This document shows positions 1-8,916 of a stretch of 64,000 bases of DNA, in pieces. The notes under the pieces are model-generated. The model was not told the origin of the DNA. It saw nothing but the letters and a program-made list of their open reading frames with translations, and did no database searches. The stretch covers positions 1 to 64,000 of the forward strand of contig JADLFG010000016.1 of assembly GCA_020845695.1 (NCBI GenBank), written 5' to 3'. Positions within the stretch are counted from its first letter, which is position 1, and the number at the start of each line of letters is the position of its first letter. The DNA comes from Thermoleophilia bacterium. GTDB taxonomy: Bacteria; Actinomycetota; Thermoleophilia; Gaiellales; Gaiellaceae. The position numbers and the translations under genes are program-made.

Positions 1-35
1 CCCGCGCGAGGTTGACCGGGCCGGGCTCCTGAGGC

Positions 36-836
36 GTGCCAGGTGAGCCCATGCGTGTCCGTGCGGTGCTGTCCCCGGTGCTGCCCCGGCCGCTGAAAAA
101 TCGCTCTGAGCAGGGAGGTTCGAGCCCGGCACCGCCCATGTTACGATGTGACCTGCCGTTCGGCGCCGGCGGCGGCGACCTGATCGCGCTCGGCGCCGAC
201 GCCGACCTGAGCTGGGGCGGTCCGGGAGACGACGTGATCAACGGTGGGTCCGGGTCCGACGGGATCTCCGGAGACGAGGGCGACGACGAGCTCTACGGGG
301 AGTTCGGCAACGACCATATCTCCGACGGGGACGGGAACGACAGCGTCTTCGGTGGCTTCGGCGCCGACGACCTCGACGCCTCCGGTTTCGTGCCCGATCT
401 CGGCATCCGGCCGAGCGGCACCGACTTGCTGAGCGGCGGCCCCGGCATCGACACCGTCCACTACTGGCCGCGTACGGCCGGGGTGAACGTCTCGCTCGAC
501 GGGGCAGCGAACGACGGAGAAGCGGGCGAGCTCGACAACGTCGGCGGGCCCACGAGTGACGTCGAGACCGTCGAGGGCGGCTTCGGCGCCGACACGATCG
601 CCGGGAACGGGGGGCCGAACATGATTGACGGGAATGCCGGCAACGACGTGCTGAGCGGCGGCGGCGGCGGCGCCGACCTCCTCCGCGGCAGCGTCGGAGA
701 CGACACACTCGGCGCGGAGGACGGCGTCCGCGACCTCGTCTTCGGTGGCGCCGGCTTCGACTCCGCGGCGCTCGACCGCAGAGCGGACGGAGATCCCGTC
801 AGCGACATCGCGATCGGCGTCGAAGCGAGGACATAG
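36..836 (+). CDS. RTX-type calcium-binding repeat protein, possibly N-terminally truncated
   Basis: The protein is dominated by glycine/aspartate nonapeptides of the GGxGxDxxx type (GGPGDDVIN, GGSGSDGIS, GEFGNDHIS, GGFGADTIA, GNAGNDVLS), the parallel beta-roll units of hemolysin-type calcium-binding proteins. Such proteins are normally secreted, but no signal peptide is visible from any start. In-frame ATGs lie at 36, 51 and 138, and only the part after 138 resembles the family. The gene may have lost its 5' end or use an unusual start. Its 3' end overlaps the convergent ATPase gene by 38 bp. A role in surface or extracellular calcium binding is an inference from the repeats. Confidence 0.6.
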   Translation: MPGEPMRVRAVLSPVLPRPLKNRSEQGGSSPAPPMLRCDLPFGAGGGDLIALGADADLSWGGPGDDVINGGSGSDGISGDEGDDELYGEFGNDHISDGDGNDSVFGGFGADDLDASGFVPDLGIRPSGTDLLSGGPGIDTVHYWPRTAGVNVSLDGAANDGEAGELDNVGGPTSDVETVEGGFGADTIAGNGGPNMIDGNAGNDVLSGGGGGADLLRGSVGDDTLGAEDGVRDLVFGGAGFDSAALDRRADGDPVSDIAIGVEART

Positions 837-3558
837 CACGCCGCGGCGCCGCGGGACGTGGCCCGCGCAGGAGCTTGTGCAGCTCGACGGCAACGAGCAC
901 GGAGGCCGAGACCCCGACCATCTTCAGCCACGTCGAGACGTCGAGCGGCTCGACGCGCAGGACGTACTGCGCCGGGCCGAAGTGCATGGCGCCGACGTGG
1001 AGCGCGACCGCGGCCGCGGTGCCGGCGAAGAGGAGCCGGTTCGAGAACGGGCTCTTCGCGAACGCGGACAGGTGCTCGGAGCGGGAGTTGCCGACGTGGA
1101 AGGCCTGGAACAGCACCATGGTCGTCAGCGCCACCGTGCGGGCGCGGTCGACGTCATCGCGGGCGTGCAACTCGTGGAGGAAGAGCGCGAGCGTGCCGGC
1201 GGCCATCACGACACCGGTCAGCACCGTCCGCTCCCACAGGAGGGCCGAGATCACCCCCTCGCTCCGCGGCCGCGGCGGCCTGCGCAGCGTTCCCCGCTCG
1301 CCCGGCTCGAACGCCAGCGCCACATCCTGGATCCCGTTGGTGACGAGGTTGAGCCAGATGATCTGCGCCGCGACGAACGGGGCCTGAAAGCTCGCGAGCA
1401 GGCTCGCAAGCACGGCGACGATCTCGGCCGCCCCGGTCGAGACCTGGTAGAAGGTCGTCTTGCGGACGTTGTCGAACGCGACGCGGCCCTCCTCGACGGC
1501 GGCGGCGATGCTCGCGAAGTTGTCGTCGGTGATAACCATGTCGGAGGCATCTCGGGCGACCTCGGTGCCGGACTCGCCCATGGCCACGCCGATGTCGGCC
1601 GCCCGCAGCGCCGGTGCGTCGTTGACACCGTCGCCGGTGACCGCGACCGTGTGCCCGAGGCGCTTGAGGGACTCGACGATGGCCAGCTTGTGCTGCGGCG
1701 AGACCCGCGCGAACACGGAGACGTCCGTCACGAGCTCGTCGAGCTGCCGCTCGTCGAGACCGTCGAGCTCGGACCCGAGGACGGCCCGCTCGCCGGTGCC
1801 CGCGATCCCCAGCTCGCGCGCGATCGCGAGCGCGGTGGCCGCGTGATCGCCCGTGATCATCAAGACCCTGATGCCCGCCTCCTGGCAGCTGCGGACCGCG
1901 GCGATGGCCTCGTCCCGCGGCGGGTCGATCAGCCCGTAGAGGCCGAGGAGCGTGAGGCCTTCAGGATCGACGGGCGGGCCGGCGACGGTCATGGCGCCGT
2001 CGCCGAGCGGCCGGTACGCGGACGCGAGCACCCGCATCCCAGCCCCGGCCATCCGCTCGGCCTCGTCCAGCACGAGCCGTGGCTCGAGCGGACCACCGGT
2101 CACGAGCCGGTCGCACATCCCGAGCACCTCCTCGGGAGCGCCCTTGACGAACTGGAACGCGCCGTCCGGGCCGCGATTGAGCGTGGCCATGTAGCGCCGG
2201 TCGGAGTCGAACGGGATCTCCGCGAGCCGCTCGAAACGATCCTCGAGCTCGTCCTTGAAGAGGCCCGCCTTGGCGGCCGCGACGAGCAGCGCCACCTCGG
2301 TCGGGTCGCCCGCCACGTCGAGCAGCCCGTTCGCGGGGACCGCTCGCGCGTCGTTGCAGAGCGCGCCGGCGAGCAGAGCGAGCGCAAGTGGTGTTCCGGC
2401 CTCGGCGGGACCCGGTACGAACCCGCCGCGCGGGTCGAGCCCGGAGCCCGTGACGTCGTGGCGCTCGCCGCCGGCCACGATCGCCCGCACCGTCATGCGG
2501 TTCTGCGTGAGCGTGCCGGTCTTGTCCGAGCCGACCACCGTGCAGCTCCCGAGCGTCTCGACCGCGGGTAGGCGGCGGACGATCGCTCGCCGTTGCGCCA
2601 TCCGGCGCATGCTGATCGCGAGCGCGATCGTGAGCACGATCGGGAGCCCCTCCGGGATCGCCGACACGGCGAGCGCCAGGATCGCGAGCACGAGGTCCTT
2701 GAGCGGCTGCCCCGTGGCGAGGCCGGCCGCGAAGCCGGCGGCGCAGCTCGCGAGCACGGCCACCCCGATCAGCCGGGCGAACCGGGCCATCCGGCGCTGG
2801 AGCGGCGTCTCCACCTCGCCGAGCTCGCGGACGGCACCGGCGATCGAACCGAGCTCCGTCCTGGCGCCCGTCGCCGCCACGATCGCCCGCCCGCGCCCCC
2901 GCACGACGATCGTGCCCATGAACAGCATCGCCGCGCGATCTGTCACCGGCGCGTCGGGCGCGACCGGCTCGCTGCGCTTGCCGACCGTGACCGACTCGCC
3001 GGTCAAGAGCGACTCGTCGACCTCGAGCGCGACCGCGTGCAGAACGCGGCAGTCGGCCGGTACCTTCATCCCCGCCTCCACGAGCACGATGTCGCCCGCG
3101 ACGAGGTCGCGCGCGTCGAGCTGCTGCTCGCGCCCGCCGCGCACGACCCGGGCCAGGTTCCGCGCCAGCTGGCGGAGTGCCGCCATCGATCGTCTCGCGC
3201 GGAGCTCCTGGCTGAACCCGATCGTCGCGTTGAGGACGAGGACGGCTCCGATCACGGCCGCGTCGACGAGCTCCCCGAACGCCAGCGCCACAACCGCAGC
3301 GAACAGGAGGATGTAGATCAGCGGGCTCGCGAACTGGCGCAGCAGGATCCGCAGGAGGCCGGGCCCGCGCGCCTCCTCGAGCTCGTTCCGGCCGCCCTGC
3401 GCGAGTCGGACCGAGGCCTCCGTCTGCGAGAGCCCTGACCGTGCGCCTCCGAGCGCGGTGAGCGCTCGCTCGGGCGACAGGCTCCAGACCGGCAGCTCCC
3501 GCTCGCCGCCGCTCGCGGCCGTTCGGGGCACGCCCTCTGCTCCGGCCTGATCCGTCAC
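799..3558 (-). CDS. P2-type cation-transporting ATPase (HAD-IC family)
   Basis: A 919-aa membrane pump with the full P-type layout: N-terminal cation ATPase domain (about 20-90), actuator with TGES (186-189), M4 motif PEGLP (302-306), phosphorylation site DKTGTLT (Asp345), hinge TGDGVNDAPAL and a C-terminal helical block. The layout is that of P2A calcium or sodium pumps. In M6 the motif reads NLVTNG, where SERCA-like calcium pumps have NLVTDG, so the transported ion is uncertain. The start is GTG, with a GGGAG-type ribosome site a few bases upstream. It is probably monocistronic. Confidence 0.93.
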   Translation of the reverse strand: MTDQAGAEGVPRTAASGGERELPVWSLSPERALTALGGARSGLSQTEASVRLAQGGRNELEEARGPGLLRILLRQFASPLIYILLFAAVVALAFGELVDAAVIGAVLVLNATIGFSQELRARRSMAALRQLARNLARVVRGGREQQLDARDLVAGDIVLVEAGMKVPADCRVLHAVALEVDESLLTGESVTVGKRSEPVAPDAPVTDRAAMLFMGTIVVRGRGRAIVAATGARTELGSIAGAVRELGEVETPLQRRMARFARLIGVAVLASCAAGFAAGLATGQPLKDLVLAILALAVSAIPEGLPIVLTIALAISMRRMAQRRAIVRRLPAVETLGSCTVVGSDKTGTLTQNRMTVRAIVAGGERHDVTGSGLDPRGGFVPGPAEAGTPLALALLAGALCNDARAVPANGLLDVAGDPTEVALLVAAAKAGLFKDELEDRFERLAEIPFDSDRRYMATLNRGPDGAFQFVKGAPEEVLGMCDRLVTGGPLEPRLVLDEAERMAGAGMRVLASAYRPLGDGAMTVAGPPVDPEGLTLLGLYGLIDPPRDEAIAAVRSCQEAGIRVLMITGDHAATALAIARELGIAGTGERAVLGSELDGLDERQLDELVTDVSVFARVSPQHKLAIVESLKRLGHTVAVTGDGVNDAPALRAADIGVAMGESGTEVARDASDMVITDDNFASIAAAVEEGRVAFDNVRKTTFYQVSTGAAEIVAVLASLLASFQAPFVAAQIIWLNLVTNGIQDVALAFEPGERGTLRRPPRPRSEGVISALLWERTVLTGVVMAAGTLALFLHELHARDDVDRARTVALTTMVLFQAFHVGNSRSEHLSAFAKSPFSNRLLFAGTAAAVALHVGAMHFGPAQYVLRVEPLDVSTWLKMVGVSASVLVAVELHKLLRGPRPAAPRRAMSSLRRRSRCR

Positions 3559-3587
3559 GCTCCCGCCTTCGACGACGGATCATGACA

Positions 3588-3620
3588 GCGGCCTGCCCGC
3601 AACCGCGGCGGGCAGGCCGC
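3588..3620 (-). terminator. Strong hairpin downstream of the CAP-domain gene
   Basis: A perfect 13-bp stem (arms 3588-3600 and 3608-3620) with a 7-base loop begins about 10 bases after the stop codon of the CAP-domain gene on the minus strand. There is no T-tract, as is common for high-GC actinobacterial terminators. It also lies just upstream of the ATPase start and could separate the two transcription units. Confidence 0.6.
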
Positions 3621-3630
3621 CGGGGCCAGG

Positions 3631-4686
3631 CTAGGACCAGGCGAGCTGCAGCAGGTCGGCCCGCGTCGTGAACGCGCGGCCCGTCGGGCGAGCGCACGTC
3701 ACCCGGGTGCGGACGTCGTCGCCGGCGAAGCGGGCCGCGGCGATCTCGACCTCGACCGCGATCTCGCGCCCGCCCACGCGTCGCGTGTCGACGGTGATCC
3801 AGGCGTGCTCACCGGAGCTCCAGAGCGCGATCTCCTGGGTGCACCGGGCCGAGCTCGAGCCTCGGTAGAGGAGGCGGAGCAGCGCGTGCTCCCCCACCGG
3901 TGCCGCCGCGGTCGCAGACCACGCGGTCTGCCCGCCGCGCGAGCGCAGCGCGAGCAGGCTCCCGTCGTCCGCCCCCAGGCTCTCGAGCGCACCGGCGCTG
4001 ACGCGCCCCCGCTGCACCCGCAGCGCTGTCGGCACGCTCGTCGCATCCGGCTCCGGGGCCGGCTCGGGCGCGGGCTCGGGGGACGGGTCGGGCGCGGGCT
4101 CGGGGGCCGGGTCGGGCTGGGGCTGCGGCTCGGGGTCGGGCTCCGGCTCCGGGACGGGTGGAGGCACCGAGGGGAGGGTGGGCGCGCCCGAGACGCCGAA
4201 CTCCTGTGCCCAGTAGACGGCCCCGCCGGTCGAGCTGGCCGCGCCGACGCCGATCGCCGTGTAGCTCGGATTCTCGATGTTCGCGCGATGCCCGGGCGAG
4301 GCGAGCCAGGCGGCGACGACCGCCTCGGCGCTCGGGTAGCCGTAGGCGATGTTTTCCCCCCAGGCGCCGCCGGAGTAGCCGCACGCGGCCAGTCGCTCTC
4401 CGACGGAACGGTCGATCGGCGGCGCCGGGTCTTCGTGAGCCATGTACGTGTACATGGCCATATGGCGGGCCTTCCAGCTTGCGGCCGCGCCCAGCGAGCC
4501 GAGGGTCGTGAGCGGTCCGAGCCCGAGCTCCGCGCGGTGCGCGTTCACGAGCGTGACCACCTGGGCGGCATCCGCGCCGCTCGCAGCCGGCCAGTCGGCG
4601 CCGGGAGTGCAGTCACCGCTCGCGACCGCGGCCGGCGACGTGCCGAGCGCGGCCAGGAGGGCGGCGATCAGAACCAGGCGTCTCAC
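3631..4686 (-). CDS. Secreted CAP-domain (SCP/PR1-like, YkwD type) protein
   Basis: A 351-aa exported protein. The GTG at 4686 is chosen over upstream in-frame codons because GGGGAGA precedes it and a typical signal peptide (RRLVLIAALLAALG, ending near AVAS) follows. A CAP domain covers about residues 35-165, with LVNAHRAELGL, HxAxY-like and SPGHRANIENP motifs and the GENIAYGY segment. Next comes a Pro-Glu-Asp rich linker (PEPEPDPEPQPQP type) of about 45 residues and a C-terminal domain of about 130 residues that I do not recognise. Bacterial CAP proteins of this type are secreted or wall-associated and of largely unknown biochemistry. Confidence 0.88.
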   Translation of the reverse strand: MRRLVLIAALLAALGTSPAAVASGDCTPGADWPAASGADAAQVVTLVNAHRAELGLGPLTTLGSLGAAASWKARHMAMYTYMAHEDPAPPIDRSVGERLAACGYSGGAWGENIAYGYPSAEAVVAAWLASPGHRANIENPSYTAIGVGAASSTGGAVYWAQEFGVSGAPTLPSVPPPVPEPEPDPEPQPQPDPAPEPAPDPSPEPAPEPAPEPDATSVPTALRVQRGRVSAGALESLGADDGSLLALRSRGGQTAWSATAAAPVGEHALLRLLYRGSSSARCTQEIALWSSGEHAWITVDTRRVGGREIAVEVEIAAARFAGDDVRTRVTCARPTGRAFTTRADLLQLAWS

Positions 4687-4901
4687 GGTGTCTCCCCGAA
4701 GATCGGCAGCGGGGCGCCGCGTCGCCATCCCCCGGCCGTGTTCCCTCGGGGTCACCGGCCGGGGTGATCCGACCCGGCCGCTCGGATGCGGCGATATCCT
4801 CGGGAGGTGCCGGAGTGCCTCCCCACACCCGGAATCGAAGGGGTCTCGGTGGGCCGCCGCGCGTCCCGCTTCCTCGGTGCTCGAACACCGGAGCGCCGGA
4901 C

Positions 4902-5705
4902 GTGAGCGGCCTCGTGCGCCTGCCGCCGCCGGCCGAGCCGCCGCCCGAGGCGCTCCTCTTCGCCGTGCGGGGCCGGGAAGTGCTCGTTGTCGAGGGGGGC
5001 GGCGGCTTCGAGCTCCCCGGGGCCGCGGTCGTTCGGGAGCTGGCGGTGGAGGCGATTCACCACCTCGGCTCGCTCGGCGGCCGCCACTGCTACGCCGTCG
5101 CCCTCGCGGACGAGGCGGCCGCGCCTCCCGGGACCGGACTGATGGCGCTGCGGCCGCTGATGCTCGGTCTCGACGAGGAGCTCGCCGGCGTCGCCGGGCT
5201 CGCGTTCCAGATCGTCGACTGGGAGCGCACGCACCGCTTCTGCGGCGCGTGCGGCACGGCGACCGTACCGGCGGCGGGCGAGCGCGCGAAGCGCTGCCTC
5301 GTCTGCGGCCTGCTCGCGTTCCCGCGCGTCGCGCCGGCGGTGATCGTCCGGGTCACGCGCGGCGACGAGATCCTGCTCGCGCGCGGGCGGCGCTTCCCCG
5401 ACCCCGTCTACTCGGTGCTCGCCGGCTTCGTCGACCCGGGCGAGTCGCTCGAGCGGGCGGTCGCGCGGGAGCTCGAGGAGGAGGTCGGGATCGAGGTCGC
5501 GGACATTGCGTACTTCGGCAGCCAGCCGTGGCCGTTCCCGCACTCCCTGATGGTCGGCTTCACCGCCCGCTGGGTGGCAGGCGAGCTGCGCGTCGACCCG
5601 GAGGAGCTCGTCGACGCCGGCTGGTACCCGCGCGACGGCCTCCCCCTGCTGCCGCCGCCGCTCTCGATCGCCCGCCGCCTGATCGACGACTGGGCGGCCC
5701 CGTAG
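4902..5705 (+). CDS. nudC: NAD(+)/NADH diphosphatase NudC (Nudix hydrolase; RNA deNADding family)
   Basis: A 267-aa Nudix hydrolase. It has a zinc ribbon (CGACG ... CLVCG), the Nudix box (GFVDPGESLERAV followed by RELEEEVGI) and the NudC signature SQPWPFP just after it. Family members hydrolyse NADH and NAD caps on RNA to NMN and AMP. The GTG at 4902 gives a length close to E. coli NudC (257 aa); the open frame extends upstream to 4764 but that part looks non-coding. It is transcribed alone and divergently from the CAP gene. Confidence 0.92.
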   Translation: MSGLVRLPPPAEPPPEALLFAVRGREVLVVEGGGGFELPGAAVVRELAVEAIHHLGSLGGRHCYAVALADEAAAPPGTGLMALRPLMLGLDEELAGVAGLAFQIVDWERTHRFCGACGTATVPAAGERAKRCLVCGLLAFPRVAPAVIVRVTRGDEILLARGRRFPDPVYSVLAGFVDPGESLERAVARELEEEVGIEVADIAYFGSQPWPFPHSLMVGFTARWVAGELRVDPEELVDAGWYPRDGLPLLPPPLSIARRLIDDWAAP

Positions 5706-5739
5706 GACATGTCCCGGGGCCAGGCCCCCGGACATGTCC
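5705..5739. repeat. 35-bp palindromic repeat, family A, copy 1
   Basis: An almost perfect 35-bp inverted repeat centred on an A, with outer arms GGACATGTCC (itself palindromic) and inner arms GGGGCC / GGCCCC. It overlaps the end of the nudC stop codon and could fold as a long hairpin in its transcript. Closely related copies lie at 7182-7283. Confidence 0.8.
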
Positions 5740-5831
5740 GCTTCGGCGGCCCGCCGGCTTCGGGGAACTGCTGACGCCGGATCAGGGTGGGCCACGATGC
5801 CCGGCCCGCCCCGGGGAGCGACCATGACAGC

Positions 5832-7163
5832 ATGCGGCGCGTTCTTCTGGCGATCGCCCTGGCTCTGACCGCGAGCACGGTCGCGGCGCCGCCGGCCTTC
5901 ACCGCGTTTCCGGGCGCGAACGGGAAGATCGCGTTCGCCACGGGCGCCGGCGGCGTCGGCGATGTCGCGGTCATGGACGCGGACGGCGGCGACCGTGTCG
6001 TCCTGACGGCGAGCGGGCTCGCGAGCGAGCCGTCATGGTCGGCTGACGGGTCGCGGATCGCCTTCGCGATGGTCGGGCCCGATGCCTGGGCGGTCTTCGC
6101 GATGGACGAGGACGGTTCCGATCGAGTCGAGATCACGCGCACGGGCGTGCAGCCGGCGATGATACCGACCTGGTCGCCCGGCGGCACGAGGCTCGCGTAC
6201 GTCGCCGACCACCCGTGTTGCGGCGTGGGGCCGACCGAGCTCTGGGTCGTCGACGCGGACGGCACCGGGGCGGCGCAGGTCACGAGCGACGGCAGCCCGG
6301 TCGAGTCCCACCCCGACTGGTCGCCGGACGGACGGCGTATCGTCTTCGACTCGGCGCCGCTCGGTGACGACCAGCCCGAGCTCGAGCTGACGCGCGAGCT
6401 CTACTCCGTGCGGCCCGACGGGAGCGGGCTCGTCCAGCTGACGACGAACGACGCGAGCGACTGGGGCGCGTCCTGGTCGCCCGACGGCCGCAAGCTCGCC
6501 TTCGCCTCCGACCGGGACGGCAACTTCGAGATCTACGTGATGGGCGCGGACGGCACCGGCCAAACGCGGCTGACCACGAGCGCCGGCGACGACCTGCGCC
6601 CCAGGTGGTCGCCGGACGGAACGCGGATCGTCTTCGAGACTGACCGGGACGGCAACAGCGAGATCTACGTGATGGATGCGGACGGGAGCGACCAGACGAA
6701 TCTGACGACGAGCCCGGCCGACGAGACCTCCCCCGACTGGCAGCCGCTCCCGCTCCGCGCGCGGAGGATCATGCTCGGCTGGAAGGAGAGGCTGATCTCG
6801 GGCGGGAAGGCGGCGCTCGCCTTCGAGGTGACGTCCCTCGCGGTCGGCGCGCGCTCGTGGGCCGTTCGGGCTTCGGTCACGAACCTGACCGGCAAGGCGA
6901 TCAGGATCCGCAAGCATTTCGGGCTCGCCCTGTTCGAGAGCGCGGCGGCCACCGAGGCCTACGCGCAGCTGAGCGCCGCCACCTACGCACCGAAGCTTCC
7001 GAAGCGGCTCGCGCCCGGGCAGACGTGGAAGGGGACGTTCCGCGGGACCGGGATCATGATCCCGGGCCGGATCGTCCGTGTCGCCTTCGGCACCTTCCTC
7101 GCGCCGCTCGTCCCCGGCCGGACCGCGGTCGACTGGCTGACGGCTGCCTCAGCCCGCCTGTAG
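5832..7163 (+). CDS. Secreted TolB-like beta-propeller (WD40-like PD40 repeat) protein
   Basis: A 443-aa protein starting at the ATG at 5832, which is followed directly by a signal peptide (RRVLLAIALALTASTVAA). Residues about 30-310 contain six or seven repeats with the PD40 pattern, SWSPDGRKLAFASDRDG followed by EIYVMxADGT, as in the TolB propeller. The last ~110 residues form a separate beta-rich domain that I do not recognise. It is probably an exported scaffold or ligand-binding protein; nothing suggests catalysis. Palindromic repeats flank the gene on both sides. Confidence 0.87.
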   Translation: MRRVLLAIALALTASTVAAPPAFTAFPGANGKIAFATGAGGVGDVAVMDADGGDRVVLTASGLASEPSWSADGSRIAFAMVGPDAWAVFAMDEDGSDRVEITRTGVQPAMIPTWSPGGTRLAYVADHPCCGVGPTELWVVDADGTGAAQVTSDGSPVESHPDWSPDGRRIVFDSAPLGDDQPELELTRELYSVRPDGSGLVQLTTNDASDWGASWSPDGRKLAFASDRDGNFEIYVMGADGTGQTRLTTSAGDDLRPRWSPDGTRIVFETDRDGNSEIYVMDADGSDQTNLTTSPADETSPDWQPLPLRARRIMLGWKERLISGGKAALAFEVTSLAVGARSWAVRASVTNLTGKAIRIRKHFGLALFESAAATEAYAQLSAATYAPKLPKRLAPGQTWKGTFRGTGIMIPGRIVRVAFGTFLAPLVPGRTAVDWLTAASARL

Positions 7164-7181
7164 GGGGCAGCGAGCGCGGCC

Positions 7182-7283
7182 ACGTCCCGGAGCGACATGT
7201 CCCGGGGCCAGGCCCCCGGACACGTCCGGGGTGGGCAACGTCTCGGAGCGACATGCCCCGGGGCCAGGCCCCCGGACACGTCC
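7182..7283. repeat. Tandem pair of family A palindromic repeats (56-bp unit)
   Basis: Two direct copies of a unit of about 56 bp (starting at 7182 and 7238) each contain the family A palindrome (7193-7227 and 7249-7283) preceded by ACGTCYCGGAGCGACATG. They fill the gap between two convergent genes, where a bidirectional hairpin could terminate both transcripts. Copy-to-copy differences are few (for example ATGTCC versus ATGCCC), so the duplication is recent. Confidence 0.8.
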
Positions 7284-7313
7284 GGGTGGGCCGGGGATCG
7301 GGAGGCGCCGGCG

Positions 7314-8828
7314 TCAGCGCTTGCGCTTGAGCAGGCCGAAGAGGCCGCGGAGAAGCTCGCGCTGGATTGACTTCCCGGTGCTGGAGCCGAGGAAGTCCGT
7401 GACGACGTTGCCGTCCTTCCGTGCGCGGCGGCTGCGCCCGGCCGGCTTCGCGTCCTCGCGCTGCGCTGGCCGCTCCCGCCGCTCGAGGCGAGCCGCGAGC
7501 TGCTCGCGCGCAGACTCGCGCTCCTCGCGCGTGCCGTACTTCGCCCACAGCGGCGAGGCCTTCGCGGCGGCCGCGACGTCGTCTGCCGGGCCCAGCCGCG
7601 ACGCGGGCGCCCGCATCTTCGTGTGGACGACCGGGGTCGGTACGCCCGACTCGGACAGGATCGTCACCGCCGCCTCGCCGATTCCGAGCGACGGCAGCAG
7701 CTCCTCGAGGTCGTAGAAGTCCGACTTCGGGTAGGTCGCGATCGCCGCCCGCAGCGCCCTGGCGTCGTCGGGAGTGAACGCGCGCAGCGCGTGCTGGATC
7801 CGGTTGCCGAGCTGGGCGAGGACGTCCTCGTGCACGTCCTTCGGCACCTGGGTGCAGAAGAAGACGCCGACGCCCTTCGAGCGGATCATCCGGACGGTCT
7901 GCACGATCGACTCGAGGAACGCCTTCGTGGCGCCGCTGAAGAGGAGGTGTGCCTCGTCGAAGAAGAAGACGAGCTTCGGCTTGTCGAGATCGCCCACTTC
8001 CGGCAGCTCCTCGAACAGCTCCGCCAGCAGCCACATCAGCGCGGTCGAGAACAGCCGCGGGCGATCCTGCACGGCCGGCAGCTCGAGGCAGGAGATGACG
8101 CCGCGCCCGTCCGGCGCAACCCGCAGGAGGTCGGCGACGTCGAACTGCGGCTCGCCGAACAGCTCGTTGCCGCCGCCGTCCTCGAGCGCAACCAGCGAGC
8201 GCAGCAGGACGCCGACCGTCTGCGGCGCGACGCCGCCGATCCCCCGGAGCGCCTCGCGTCCTTCCTCCGAGCCGAGGTAGATGAGCAGCGCCCGCAGGTC
8301 GGAGAGGTCGAGCAGCGGCAACCCGTGCTCGTCGGCGAAGCGGAAGACGAGGGCGAGGCTGTCGCCCTGCGTGTCGTTCGCATCGAGGATCTTCGCGAGC
8401 AGTTGCGGACCGAAGTCGGAGACCGTCGCCCGCACCGGCACACCCGGCCCGATTCCGCCGAGCGAAAGGAACTCGACCGGGAACGCCGCCGGCTCGTAGG
8501 GGAGACCGAGCCGGCCCATCCGCTTCGGCGCCGGCCCCTCGGTTGCCCCGGGCGTCGACAGTCCGGAGAGGTCGCCCTTCACGTCTGCCGTGAACACGCT
8601 CACGCCCTGGGCGGAGAGCTGCTCGGCGATCACCTGCAGCGTGACGGTCTTGCCGGTGCCGGTCGCGCCGGCGATCAAGCCGTGGCGGTTCATCATCGAG
8701 AGTGGCGCCCGGACGATCGCCTCGAGCGCCGTCTCGTCGCCGAGCACGCCGCGCCCGAAGTCGACGTACGGGCCCTCGACCGCGTACGCCTCCGCCATCG
8801 CAGCCGCGAACTCCGGCTTCGCGCCCAT
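7314..8828 (-). CDS. HerA-like ATPase/helicase, DUF853 family
   Basis: A 504-aa FtsK/HerA-type P-loop ATPase of the DUF853 family. Walker A is GATGTGKT near residue 54 and Walker B is LVFFFDEAHLLF near residue 288, followed by a conserved GVGVFFCTQVPKDV segment. The last ~90 residues are basic and low in complexity. DUF853 proteins are predicted DNA-translocating ATPases whose cellular role is not established. The ATG at 8828 has GGGAGGTGG upstream. It is not next to a nurA-type nuclease gene. Confidence 0.9.
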   Translation of the reverse strand: MGAKPEFAAAMAEAYAVEGPYVDFGRGVLGDETALEAIVRAPLSMMNRHGLIAGATGTGKTVTLQVIAEQLSAQGVSVFTADVKGDLSGLSTPGATEGPAPKRMGRLGLPYEPAAFPVEFLSLGGIGPGVPVRATVSDFGPQLLAKILDANDTQGDSLALVFRFADEHGLPLLDLSDLRALLIYLGSEEGREALRGIGGVAPQTVGVLLRSLVALEDGGGNELFGEPQFDVADLLRVAPDGRGVISCLELPAVQDRPRLFSTALMWLLAELFEELPEVGDLDKPKLVFFFDEAHLLFSGATKAFLESIVQTVRMIRSKGVGVFFCTQVPKDVHEDVLAQLGNRIQHALRAFTPDDARALRAAIATYPKSDFYDLEELLPSLGIGEAAVTILSESGVPTPVVHTKMRAPASRLGPADDVAAAAKASPLWAKYGTREERESAREQLAARLERRERPAQREDAKPAGRSRRARKDGNVVTDFLGSSTGKSIQRELLRGLFGLLKRKR

Positions 8829-8916
8829 GCTCCAGCCACCTCCCGTGCGGATTCCCGGAGCGGGCAGCCTACCGCCTCGCTTGCTCCCGTCGTCCGGGCT
8901 CTATAGTTGCCGCGGG

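Noticed and set aside
745..2571. 608-codon plus-strand frame opposite the P-type ATPase
   Set aside because: It is antisense to a complete, motif-rich ATPase; its low-complexity Arg/Asp/Glu/His-rich translation is the usual mirror of a GC-rich gene.
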